Shown here piece after piece: positions 1 to 7,384 of a stretch of DNA of 22,383 bases. The position numbers were made by a program, and so were the translations under genes. Position 1 is the stretch's first letter; the number at the start of each line of letters is the position of its first letter. The notes under the pieces were generated by a model. That model saw only the letters and a list, made by a program, of their open reading frames with translations. It was not told the origin of the DNA and did not search any database. This DNA is from a bacterium (lineage in GTDB: Archaea > Thermoproteota > Nitrososphaeria > Nitrososphaerales > CADDZS01): positions 1 through 22,383 of the forward strand of contig DAIDAB010000010.1 in NCBI GenBank assembly GCA_027310845.1. The letters run 5' to 3'.

Positions 1-720
1 CTTGTTGTAATAATCGGACTACCTGCGATGTATCTCGTGTTCATGGGGACGATGTTTGTAAGCGTGGTTCCCCCATTTCTCGTAAACGGAGTGACCTTTG
101 ATTACAAGTCATTCCTGACGCCTGGAATCATCGCGTTCCAGACTGTGATGGCAGGGACGATGGGCGGAGGCATACTTTGGATAGACAGACGCCTTTCGAT
201 GTTCTCCCAGATACTTTCAGGTCCTTTCACTAGAACCCAGTACCTGCTCGGCGTGATAATCGCAACCACGGTTGCTTCGATCGCAGGCGCGTTGATCATG
301 GTATTGATTGCTGCACCAATCGGTGCGACGCTTTACCTTTCGCCACTGGGGCTTGGGCTCGTCATGCTCAACTTGATTGTTGGCGGGGTGTTTTTCTGTT
401 CATTGATGCTCTTCATAGCTGCCAAGGTAAAGTCAAACAACACTTACAACTCGATCCAGATCCTCATACTCTTCGTGATCAATTTCGTAAGCGACGTATT
501 CTACCCCATCTCTTCCCAGACTCCGTTTGTGCTGAAAATTTCTGCCTACATCAATCCTCTCACATACATCAGCGATGGAATCAGAGCGGGCTTTTCGAGT
601 CCGTCAAATGTGTTCACTCTTTGGCAGCCTCTTGAAACAGTAGTCTTGATCATCGAAACGGCCGCAATGTTTGCACTTGCCTACTGGACGTACACAAACG
701 TCAGAGTGGGAAGAGCCTGA
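1..720 (+). CDS. ABC-2 type transporter permease, 5'-truncated
   Basis: This is the membrane-spanning subunit of an ABC exporter of the ABC-2 (DrrB/NodJ-like) type. The frame is open to the first base of the window, so the real start and probably the first membrane helix lie upstream; the ATG at 28 is internal to the open frame. The visible 239 residues hold about five hydrophobic stretches. A short charged segment (WIDRRLSMFSQILSGPFTR) sits between the first two, typical of the cytoplasmic coupling region of this family. Near the C-terminus the sequence INPLTYISDGIR matches the usual ABC-2 'NPlty..d..R' signature before the last helix. The ATPase partner is not in the window and is probably upstream. 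The substrate cannot be told from sequence. The gene ends on TGA. Family assignment is firm; drug or polysaccharide export would be a guess. Confidence 0.85.
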   Translation, partial: LVVIIGLPAMYLVFMGTMFVSVVPPFLVNGVTFDYKSFLTPGIIAFQTVMAGTMGGGILWIDRRLSMFSQILSGPFTRTQYLLGVIIATTVASIAGALIMVLIAAPIGATLYLSPLGLGLVMLNLIVGGVFFCSLMLFIAAKVKSNNTYNSIQILILFVINFVSDVFYPISSQTPFVLKISAYINPLTYISDGIRAGFSSPSNVFTLWQPLETVVLIIETAAMFALAYWTYTNVRVGRA

Positions 721-783
721 AGGAAATTAGAGCGTAACGCAAGATCTGCGCAAAATCTATCGCAGCATGCGCATTCAGTTCAG

Positions 784-791
784 TTAATATT
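784..791 (+). promoter_or_regulatory. TATA-like box for the interrupted small zinc protein
   Basis: The AT-rich octamer TTAATATT lies about 40 bases before the ATG at 828. By the usual archaeal spacing, transcription would start near 814, giving a leader of about 14 bases. It is the only such element in the 721-827 interval. Confidence 0.35.
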
Positions 792-827
792 GGATCCCGA
801 GGGAATTTTCCTTCTTGGGAGTCGCGT

Positions 828-1052
828 ATGGCATTACTTCAAGAATCAGTCCCAAGCGTGCCCCAGAGATCTAGAATCTTCAAGATCATTGATAGAGCAA
901 GACGTAGCACAGTGAGGCTTGAAGAGCTTCCATGCTGGTTTTGCGGCTCGGAAATCTCTTAGAGGTTTTGCCTCTCAAGAAGAAGCAACGCAGGCACAAA
1001 GCACTACCACATTGAATGCGCTCGCAAGGCGGGTTTTGAGGTCATTTTCTAG
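828..1052 (+). pseudogene. Small zinc-ribbon-like protein interrupted by an in-frame TAG
   Basis: From ATG 828 a 44-residue frame runs to a TAG at 960-962. The same frame then continues for 29 codons to a second TAG at 1050-1052. The first part ends in a CWFCG knuckle (C36, C39). The part after the stop holds HYHIECARKAG, that is H and C residues in the spacing expected for the second half of a small CxxC...H...C zinc site. The two halves therefore look like one roughly 73-residue protein split by a single nonsense codon. The final TAG shares four bases (CTAG) with the stop of the convergent antiporter gene, which suggests the downstream end is the original gene end. A TATA-like box lies upstream. 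The product family is not recognised by name. Alternatives are a truncated 44-residue protein, stop read-through, or a sequencing error. Confidence 0.5.
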
Positions 1053-2257
1053 AGAGGGTCGCCCTTTGGACCGAGTGGAAACTCTGACTTTACCTTGTAT
1101 GGACTCTTCCACACCAAGTAGCTAGGCGCTACAAGTGCCGTGATCATGACAACCATTCCGACAACTGAAAACATGCCCTGAGTGATCAATCCTGCAGCAA
1201 GTGCGCTCTGAGCGATGATCATTGAAAACTCTCCTCGCGGCGAGAGCCACACCGCAAACCTTGATGCAGTCAATCCCATGGGGAAAAACTTTCCAGCGAC
1301 CCAGGCGCCGATAAACTTGGCAGCGATTGCTAGCAATATTATAAGATAGAAGAACCCAACGCTTCCTGTCGCTAGAGGATCAATCAGCATTCCCATCGAA
1401 ACGAAGAATAAAATCAAGAAGAGGTCTCTTATCGGGCGGATCCTTCTCGACACGAACTTTACGTACTTGCCTCGAAGAGAAAGCCCGATCACGAAAGCCC
1501 CTATGGCTGGAGAAAAGCCGAGATAGCTTGCCAACGCGCTAAAGATGACTGCCAGCCCTAGAGAGAATAGGAACGGGACATCTTCTGACTCGACCTCAAA
1601 TGGTGCAAAGTAGTTTATCACGACCGGGACAAGGTAGGTGCCTGAGAGATAAGTGACGGCGAGCAAAGCGGCACCTTTTGCCCCAATTTCAAGCAGCGAA
1701 AGAATCGCAGAGTTTGCAGTTGCGCTCGAAAATTCTGGGAGCAGCACGAGAAATATTATGGCGATGACATCTTCAATCACAAGAAGGCTCACGAGAATCT
1801 TCTGATAGTCAGGCCTTGAACCCTCCTCTTTCTCCCCAAAGTTATCAGTGATTATTCTCCCAATGATTGCGGTGCTTGCAAAAGCTAGTCCGATTGCGAC
1901 TATGAGGGAAGAAGTGCTGTTACCTGTGATCCAAAGCATTCCTCCGTAGAGGATCGCTGTCGAGATCGCGACCTCGACGAGCGTGAGGCCTCCAATCTTT
2001 GCAATTAGCCCGCGCAGGTCCTTTGGGTCAAGCTCAAGGCCCAGGATGAAGAGAAGGAGAATTATTCCAAGCTGAGATACTGCGGAGATCACGAAGGAGT
2101 TTGTCACAAGTTTCAGTACATATGGGCCGACGATGACCCCGGCGAGTATCTGGCCTCCCACCACGGGCATGCGAAATCTCGCGAACAAGAGGCTGAACAG
2201 AAGGGCTGCGACGGTGAGTATCGCGATGTCAACTAGGAATGTGGTCTCAAAACTCAC
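1049..2257 (-). CDS. CPA2-family monovalent cation/proton antiporter (Kef/NapA type, no RCK domain)
   Basis: This integral membrane protein of the CPA2 superfamily exchanges Na+ or K+ for protons. Its 402 residues form about 12-13 hydrophobic helices with family landmarks: FRMPVVGGQILAGVIVGP near residues 28-45, an LGLELD segment near 72-77, the unwound-helix region LAFASTAIIGRIITD (124-138), and the ion-binding helix with the acidic pair E162-D163 (LLVIEDVIAII). The pair is ED rather than the QD of Kef channels or the DD of NapA/NhaA. The coding frame stops soon after the last helix, so the cytoplasmic RCK/TrkA-N regulatory domain of full Kef proteins is absent. The ATG start is 47 bases after the end of the upstream helicase gene on the same strand, so the two may be co-transcribed. 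Its TAG stop overlaps the convergent small gene by four bases. The family is certain; the transported ion is not. Confidence 0.9.
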   Translation of the reverse strand: MSFETTFLVDIAILTVAALLFSLLFARFRMPVVGGQILAGVIVGPYVLKLVTNSFVISAVSQLGIILLLFILGLELDPKDLRGLIAKIGGLTLVEVAISTAILYGGMLWITGNSTSSLIVAIGLAFASTAIIGRIITDNFGEKEEGSRPDYQKILVSLLVIEDVIAIIFLVLLPEFSSATANSAILSLLEIGAKGAALLAVTYLSGTYLVPVVINYFAPFEVESEDVPFLFSLGLAVIFSALASYLGFSPAIGAFVIGLSLRGKYVKFVSRRIRPIRDLFLILFFVSMGMLIDPLATGSVGFFYLIILLAIAAKFIGAWVAGKFFPMGLTASRFAVWLSPRGEFSMIIAQSALAAGLITQGMFSVVGMVVMITALVAPSYLVWKSPYKVKSEFPLGPKGDPL

Positions 2258-2304
2258 GAGGCTGGTTCAATTGGAGAATTTGGAGAACTAGAACATTACT
2301 CTTT

Positions 2305-4146
2305 CTACTCGTTGAGTGCCACGACGTCGTATAGTATCTTTCGGTAGTTCATTGTGATGCTACGCGCAAAGAAACTCCCCCTAATTTCAATATCATTCAA
2401 TGCATAGTCATTCCTCTCGTGTAGCCCGAATTTCTCGAAGGTGAGGCACTCTGAGAGATATGGTTCGAGCCTAAAGCAATCGGTGTCAGAGAATACCTCC
2501 TCTGGTATCTTTTCCCGCCCTGAGGAGCCAAGGATATCGTTTAGAGAATCAATCGCTGCGCCGTAGTTTTTTAGCGCCTCATCCAAAAAGCGAGTAAAGA
2601 TGCCGTTTGCCACAAGTTTTGAGATGAACCTTCCTCCGCTATCTTCTTTGTAGTTCTTGAGCAATTTAGCCTTGATGTTTAGCTCGTTTGATTTGTCAAA
2701 CTCGTAAAGGAATTGCCTTGCGATTGCTTCCATTTCTGACTTGTACGAGTGATTCAGCGAATCTCCAAACGCGCCGCTTGCCAAAAAGAACCTTGCCACT
2801 TCATAGTCATTGGAAAGTATTGCCTGCGCTATCATGTTAGCATAGTCTGGCTCGAAGGGAATTTCTGTCATCAAGAGACCTTTCTCCGTTATCTTTCCGC
2901 TAGTCTTGTCGATTGCCCCAATTTCCGCAAGCCAGTTCTCGGCAAAATTGACCTCGCCTTCGTTGACCTTCGAGATGAATTCAAGCTCGGAGAGTCTCAA
3001 TCCGTACTTTGACATTAGTAGGACGATATCAAAAGGGGTCTCGGTCTCTAGCGCCTTTCGAATCTTGGCTGGGGAGATTTTCTTTGGAACAGGAGTGTCG
3101 CTGATGATAACGGCCCTTCCTGGCTTGAACCGCCCTATCCGCCCAATCATCTGTAGCAAAGAATTGTTGTCAATTGTCTTGTACTCTAGATTTTTTTGCC
3201 CCAGTTTGTCCTTGCTGTCGATTACTTCGTTGAATACCAAAACATTGTCCACGTAGATATTGACAGAGGAGGCTATGACATTCGTCGCGAAGATCTTGAG
3301 GTTCCTGTCAATCTCTGCCCGCGCCTGTATTTTGTTTATCTCTGAACCTTCCAGCCCTCCGTGGATGTAAACACCTCCGTAGCTCTTGGCATATTTCTCG
3401 ACTAGCCTTCTCGTCGGAAGAAACACAAGCCAGGATTCGTTCGGAGGCTGGGAGTAAAGATAGAGCGAAAGCGTGTCAAACATCTGATCAAGATCTTTTG
3501 AAAGCTCTAGCTCAAGCCTGACAGGGAATCTCCGCCCAGTGATGGAGTAGAGGTTTTTCATTTTAAAGAAAGAAAGAAATTCCTGCGGGTCAATTGTGGC
3601 GCTCATTATTCGAAAGAGGTTTCGAGAATTCATTGTTTCATTGTTTTTCTTTGCAAGGGACATGCAAAGCTCTAGCTGAGAGGTCATCTGGTGGCTTTCA
3701 TCAAAGTAAATTGAGGCTTCACGTATCGAGCCCTCCGCAAGCATTCTGAGAAGGACGCCGTCTGTGACTATTTTGATCCTCCCTTTGACATTGAGCTTCG
3801 TGTCCTTTGTGATCACCGCAAGGTCATCCTTGACCTCTGGTCGCAGTGCTTCAAGTGAATAAAACAGAGCGTTGCACGCGGCCCTTGACGGCTCTCTCAC
3901 GATAATCTCTCTGTTACCGCCGCAAAGCTTGAACTCATGCACCGGAAGAACAGTGCTCTTGCCTGTCCCAACGTCGCCCAAGACCACAAAATGATTGGAG
4001 AAATCGATTCCGTCAAGGATTGAAAAAATCGGGAGTGCTTGGATATCTTTCTCTGACTTTTTGAGCTCTTGAACCTGTGGTTCGGGAGAAGCGTCGGAAA
4101 ACTCTGTGCCCAGATCCAAGACCTCGCAGAAAGAAACATGATCCAT
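2305..4146 (-). CDS. DEAH/HrpA-like superfamily 2 helicase (DESH variant)
   Basis: This ATP-dependent helicase of the DEAH/RHA group probably unwinds or remodels RNA or RNP. Motifs appear in order: Walker A GDVGTGKST (57-65), motif Ia IVREPSRAA (82-90), motif II DESH (149-152), motif III SAT (182-184), LPTRR (243-247), motif V TNVIASSVNI (288-297) and motif VI QMIGRIGR (332-339). After the two RecA-like folds, residues about 365-460 resemble the winged-helix/ratchet region of this group (ending in LASGAFGDSL). The rest has no recognised domain. At 613 residues it is much shorter than bacterial HrpA. The first 45 residues are unlike the family and may be a specific extension. The ATG at 4146 is used because the frame closes just upstream and no earlier start fits. 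The antiporter gene follows after 47 bases on the same strand. The exact substrate is unknown. Confidence 0.85.
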   Translation of the reverse strand: MDHVSFCEVLDLGTEFSDASPEPQVQELKKSEKDIQALPIFSILDGIDFSNHFVVLGDVGTGKSTVLPVHEFKLCGGNREIIVREPSRAACNALFYSLEALRPEVKDDLAVITKDTKLNVKGRIKIVTDGVLLRMLAEGSIREASIYFDESHQMTSQLELCMSLAKKNNETMNSRNLFRIMSATIDPQEFLSFFKMKNLYSITGRRFPVRLELELSKDLDQMFDTLSLYLYSQPPNESWLVFLPTRRLVEKYAKSYGGVYIHGGLEGSEINKIQARAEIDRNLKIFATNVIASSVNIYVDNVLVFNEVIDSKDKLGQKNLEYKTIDNNSLLQMIGRIGRFKPGRAVIISDTPVPKKISPAKIRKALETETPFDIVLLMSKYGLRLSELEFISKVNEGEVNFAENWLAEIGAIDKTSGKITEKGLLMTEIPFEPDYANMIAQAILSNDYEVARFFLASGAFGDSLNHSYKSEMEAIARQFLYEFDKSNELNIKAKLLKNYKEDSGGRFISKLVANGIFTRFLDEALKNYGAAIDSLNDILGSSGREKIPEEVFSDTDCFRLEPYLSECLTFEKFGLHERNDYALNDIEIRGSFFARSITMNYRKILYDVVALNE

Positions 4147-4310
4147 GTATGGTTATAATTCCTTTGCGATGGTTGACTTTTGGAATATTTTGCTTATCTT
4201 GTGATCAAAGCTATGAACTTGACCTTCTCTAGCGTGAAATGTATTTTCCCTAACCATCAGCTGTCGCATGGGATGCGCGAAAAGCACTTGTTTTCCGGCG
4301 CGCAAGTGGC

Positions 4311-4317
4311 AAATATG
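4311..4317 (+). promoter_or_regulatory. TATA-like box for the AbrB-type antitoxin
   Basis: AAATATG is centred about 32 bases before the ATG at 4346. Standard archaeal spacing puts transcription start near 4340, so the mRNA would be almost leaderless. This is the main reason for choosing the ATG at 4346 over upstream starts. Confidence 0.35.
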
Positions 4318-4326
4318 GCACACTAC

Positions 4327-4352
4327 CTACCATATGGTGAATATTATGGTAG
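4327..4352 (+). promoter_or_regulatory. Inverted repeat over the antitoxin start, candidate operator
   Basis: Perfect 8-base arms CTACCATA and TATGGTAG are separated by 10 bases. Nested in the left half is the perfect 10-base palindrome ACCATATGGT (4329-4338). The repeat covers the predicted transcription start and the ATG at 4346. AbrB/VapB-type antitoxins are known to bind such repeats at their own promoter, alone or with the toxin, so autoregulation is the natural reading. Binding itself is inference. Confidence 0.5.
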
Positions 4353-4531
4353 AACATGAGGCCAATGAGAAAACCGTCGAGGTAGACCGGCAGGGGAGGA
4401 TGGTTCTACCCTCGCGCTTGCGCGAAAGACTGGGGTTGAAAAAAGGTGGAAGGGTATCGATTAGGCTAGAAAATTCGTCCAAGGTCATCATAGAGCGCAG
4501 GACTTCTGAGAAAATTGAGGAAAGAGTTTAG
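4346..4531 (+). CDS. vapB: AbrB/SpoVT-AbrB domain antitoxin (VapB-like)
   Basis: This is a 61-residue DNA-binding swapped-hairpin protein. The core TVEVDRQGRMVLPSRLRERLGLKKGG is the AbrB/MazE/SpoVT signature (consensus 'v..kGri.iP..iR..lgl..Gd'), followed by a strand (RVSIRLENSSKVIIER) and a short basic-acidic tail. Such proteins act as antitoxins and as repressors of their own operon. The frame is open further upstream to an ATG at 4268, but the residues encoded there do not resemble the family. The TATA-like box at 4311-4317 and the inverted repeat at 4327-4352 favour the start at 4346 (ATG 4334 is also possible). A PIN-domain toxin gene follows on the same strand, with its own TATA-like box. 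Family assignment is firm; pairing with that toxin is inferred from adjacency. Confidence 0.8.
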   Translation: MVEHEANEKTVEVDRQGRMVLPSRLRERLGLKKGGRVSIRLENSSKVIIERRTSEKIEERV

Positions 4532-4565
4532 AATTGGGTTAACGTAGCTTTGAGCACAAAGGCGC

Positions 4566-4574
4566 AAATATTTA
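4566..4574 (+). promoter_or_regulatory. TATA-like box for the PIN toxin gene
   Basis: The symmetrical AT-rich element AAATATTTA predicts a transcription start near 4596, 11 bases before the ATG at 4607. It suggests the toxin gene can be transcribed independently of the antitoxin, and it supports a gene start upstream of the in-frame stop at 4667. Confidence 0.4.
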
Positions 4575-4606
4575 GCGAGGAAAGAAAGACCAGACAGCAG
4601 CGAGTG

Positions 4607-5119
4607 ATGATGGGCGCGAAATGGATGAGTTCAGAATATGCAAGAAGAAAGCTTGGACTTACACGTTAGGGCGTTCTCGACGTAGGCATCATCGTGCCGT
4701 CCTGTTTTGAAAACCCTCTCAAGGAAGAAAGCGTTAGTTTCTTGCAGGAAGTTCTGCTTGGCAGAAGAAAGGCGCTACTGCCAGTATCTGCAATACTCGG
4801 TGCCTATCATGTAGTAACAAGCTATCTTGGAGTTTCGAGAGTATCAGCTAAGAAGATCCTCTCAGAGCTTTTGAATACCTATTCGGAAGCACTATACCCC
4901 CAGATAACAATTGACCTAGCTTCGACGGCTCTTGACTATGCCGCGACACATGATATTGAATCTTGGGACGGTTACCTTGTGGCATTGGCAAGAAAATTCG
5001 ATGCCAAATTAGTGTTCTCTATGGATGAAGAGCTGGGCGAGGGTCTTGACGAAGAAGAATTGGTCGTCGTGAATCCCTTTCGCCCTGGCACGGTTAGACA
5101 ATCAACTTCTAAGAAATGA
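4607..5119 (+). pseudogene. vapC: PIN-domain (VapC-like) RNase toxin with an in-frame TAG near the N-terminus
   Basis: PIN proteins are Mg-dependent ribonucleases, usually toxins of VapBC pairs. The strand GVLDVGIIVPS with the first catalytic Asp (codon at 4679) lies directly after a TAG at 4667-4669 and has no ATG, GTG or TTG between the stop and that Asp. An ATG in the same frame at 4607 sits correctly behind a TATA-like box, giving a 20-codon lead-in before the stop. Translation from the next start, GTG 4694, yields 141 residues that lack the first Asp and the first beta strand. Other acidic positions are present: ESWDGY and FSMDEE near the C-terminus. The usual middle glutamate is not obvious in the segment SAILGAYHVVTSYLG. 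The gene is therefore probably inactivated, or was recently intact. A recoded stop or a sequence error are alternatives. Confidence 0.65.
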
Positions 5120-5401
5120 AGAGAAGCTGAAACGCCTCAAAATCACGTACTAGTGGCGGTGGATTGGCCTTTCAAAAGGTTCTAAAGACAAGGACCCAGA
5201 ATCACATTCAGTTCAGAATGCCTTTGCAGAAAGTGCAAAAGCTGAGAGCGGATAGGATATAGTAGAGCATCACCACTGACCTCTTTCGATCGCGAGACTT
5301 GCAAATAGTCAGAGAGATGAAATTGGAGATCAAGATTCCTTGATGAGGTGCCTAGAAAATGAAACGAAAGAGTTTTCCTCCAGTAATAATCAGCTGTTTT
5401 T

Positions 5402-5869
5402 ATGGAAAAACGGTCGTTTCAAGAGCTGATGGAGGGAAACTACTGTTGGGGCTGCGGTACCAATGAACATGGTTTACAGATTGGGAGCTACTGGTCGGGC
5501 GATGAGGCTGTGTGCACTTGGCAGCCCAAGAACTACCATATGGCTGGTCCTCGACATATCCTTAACGGGGGAATTATTGCCACAATAATTGATTGCCATT
5601 GCATCTGCACTGCCATTGCGGCAGCCTACCAAGGAGAGGGTCGAGAGATCAATACTATGCCGCAAATCTGGTACGCGACTGCATCCTTGCAAATATCATA
5701 TCTGAAACCGTCGTCGATTAAAGAATCCATAGTTCTTCGGGCCAGGGTCAAGGAGGTGAAGGGAAGAAGGACAGTCCTTGCGTGTTCACTCTTCAGTAAA
5801 GGAGAGGAGTGCGCACGCGCTGAGGTCGTGGCAGTTCGTGTACCTGATGCCTGGCGCGAAGAAAAATAG
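5402..5869 (+). CDS. PaaI-like hot-dog fold thioesterase
   Basis: This 155-residue protein has the hot-dog fold of acyl-CoA thioesterases (PaaI/4HBT type). The N-terminus carries NYCWGCG (C15, C18) followed by NEHGLQI, the 'CfgCG..n.hGL' opening common to one subgroup. The central helix is marked by LNGGIIATIIDCHCICTA, where the GG and the following Asp correspond to the active-site region. The C-terminal half holds the expected strands: YLKPSSIKESIVLRARV, then GRRTVLACSLFSKGEECARAEVVAVRV. It would hydrolyse a CoA or other thioester in the cytoplasm; the substrate is unknown. The ATG at 5402 is preceded by a T-rich stretch, and the frame has no better start. The upstream 282 bases hold no clear gene. 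It stands alone between a toxin remnant and a possible membrane-protein remnant, so context does not help. Confidence 0.8.
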   Translation: MEKRSFQELMEGNYCWGCGTNEHGLQIGSYWSGDEAVCTWQPKNYHMAGPRHILNGGIIATIIDCHCICTAIAAAYQGEGREINTMPQIWYATASLQISYLKPSSIKESIVLRARVKEVKGRRTVLACSLFSKGEECARAEVVAVRVPDAWREEK

Positions 5870-5912
5870 AGCATGCCTAGAGACTATTACGCCAAAGCAT
5901 TGTGTTACACAA

Positions 5913-6151
5913 GTGCAGGCGAACTTGGTTCACAGCCTGAAAGCATACTTTGGAATCGCTTTCGTTATGGTTGGTCTCATCCTTCTCACTCTGAGCATTA
6001 CACTAATGGCTAATTCGGTTGTCTTACAGTTTGCCAGTTCGGTTGCAAATCGTGTGCCTGAGCTCCTGCCGAGGATTGACTGGCATCTTCGGTGGAGGTT
6101 GTTCTCCTAATTCTCGGAGCCCTATGGATCAAGACAGGTCGCAAGGCATGA
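5913..6151 (+). pseudogene. Small two-helix membrane protein, apparently frameshifted
   Basis: From GTG 5913 one frame encodes a strongly hydrophobic helix (AYFGIAFVMVGLILLTLSI) and a loop (NSVVLQFASSVANRVPELLPRI). It then runs into low-complexity basic residues and a stop at 6108-6110. In the overlapping -1 frame, from about 6080, lies LASSVEVVLLILGALWIKTG followed by RKA and a TGA at 6149-6151. That segment is a convincing second membrane helix with a basic end. Joining the two by a single-base shift near 6078-6080 gives a helix-loop-helix protein of about 80 residues. Neither part alone looks complete. The product is not recognised. It could be a pseudogene, a programmed frameshift or a sequencing indel. 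The start is uncertain; no clear ribosome-binding site was seen. Confidence 0.35.
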
Positions 6152-6290
6152 GCAACTTAAAACGACGGCGCGAACCGAGAATACTTATAACGTATGGCAT
6201 ATTGCTTATTCCTTCGATACTAGCCCAAAACACACCTTGACCCGATGGTTTCGTTAAAGGCGGCCGTGTAATAAAGAGAAAAGATGAATT

Positions 6291-7181
6291 TTGATTACGT
6301 TAGAACTCGCGGTGCTGGGATTTATTTCAGGCTTTACAATTTTTTTGGGGCTGCCCGTTGCAATAGTAAAGCAGGTGAGCGCAAGGGTCAAGGGATTCCT
6401 CAATGCGATCACGATAGGAGTCCTGATCTACATTTTGCTTGAAGTGCTCCCAACGGCAAAGCAGTACGTCGAAACCGCACTGATTCAATCCGCTGGAACA
6501 GCCATTCCGTTTGAATATATTTTCGCATTGATCATAGGACTCGTGATCGGGATCTTTGGGCTCGTTGGTTATGAGAGGCACTTTATTAGAATAAGGCAAA
6601 AACGCATTGGCTCATCTTCTGGATCAGAAGTTCCGGCTCTGAGTAAATCATTGAGTCTAGGGGAAGCTGAAGCTAGAGGCTCTCAAACCCTGACAACTCA
6701 GACAGCGCAGCCTACTTTTCCCGCAGAGGAAGCGCGGCACATTGCGCTTTCAATTGCAATTGGAATTGGCGTGCATAACTTTACCGAAGGGCTGGCGATA
6801 GGGCAGGCCTACTCCTCGGCGCTCTTTGCACTATCATATTTTCTCGTGATCGGTTTTGCAATACACAACACGACTGAGGGTTTTGGAATCGCAGCTCCTA
6901 TGGCAGGCTTCAGGCCTACCTTGAGTTACCTCGCGACGCTCGGCTTAATTGGAGGAGGCCCAACGCTTGTTGGAGCAATTGTCGGCGGAGCGTGGCCTGG
7001 AAATCCCCTACTCCTAACTTTCATCCTGGCGGCTGCGTCAGGCGCACTGATCTACGTAATGTCCGGCATGTTTTATGTCTCAAGGAGACAGACGAGCAAC
7101 GAGCTTTTCATGCTCGGGCTATTCATCGGCTTTCTCATAGCTTTTGCAACGGATATGTGGCTTGTAACTATGGGAATGTAG
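6291..7181 (+). CDS. ZIP-family divalent metal transporter
   Basis: This membrane protein imports divalent metals (Zn2+, possibly Fe2+ or Mn2+) and belongs to the ZIP family, closest in look to GufA/ZupT-type members. The binuclear metal site is visible in two consecutive helices: HNFTEG (162-167) and HNTTEG (192-197). The usual proline of 'HNxPEG' is replaced by threonine in both. About eight hydrophobic helices are present. The cytoplasmic loop between helices 3 and 4 (about residues 98-148) is hydrophilic and poor in histidine, unlike many ZIP proteins that carry a His-rich metal-sensing loop. The TTG at 6291 is used as start; it keeps the first helix complete and follows a purine-rich stretch (GAGAAAAGATG). 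GTG 6312 would shorten that helix. A TATA-like ACTTATAA lies at 6183-6190 but would imply a leader of about 80 bases. Confidence 0.88.
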   Translation: MITLELAVLGFISGFTIFLGLPVAIVKQVSARVKGFLNAITIGVLIYILLEVLPTAKQYVETALIQSAGTAIPFEYIFALIIGLVIGIFGLVGYERHFIRIRQKRIGSSSGSEVPALSKSLSLGEAEARGSQTLTTQTAQPTFPAEEARHIALSIAIGIGVHNFTEGLAIGQAYSSALFALSYFLVIGFAIHNTTEGFGIAAPMAGFRPTLSYLATLGLIGGGPTLVGAIVGGAWPGNPLLLTFILAAASGALIYVMSGMFYVSRRQTSNELFMLGLFIGFLIAFATDMWLVTMGM

Positions 7182-7384
7182 CTATCCTATGTACAGTTCG
7201 AAGAAGAGCCAACGCGTGTTTTGGTTAATTTTCTCGGCGGTAAGAAATTCTTCAACAGAGTTTTGTAAACACTTTTTGACATTGATCGCTTTTGCTTCGC
7301 GAGTATCACAATCAAGTGATATTGAACTGCTTTCTGTCAATCTACATTGATGAAACGCAATGGGAGAGAAGGTTCAAATCGGTA

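Noticed and set aside
919..1125. Plus-strand frame of 68 codons overlapping the antiporter 3' end
   Set aside because: It overlaps the antiporter coding sequence and runs in a different frame from the small zinc-site gene, which explains the region better.
5120..5401. Short frames between the PIN toxin gene and the thioesterase
   Set aside because: All are under 30 codons and none has a promoter, ribosome-binding site or recognisable peptide.
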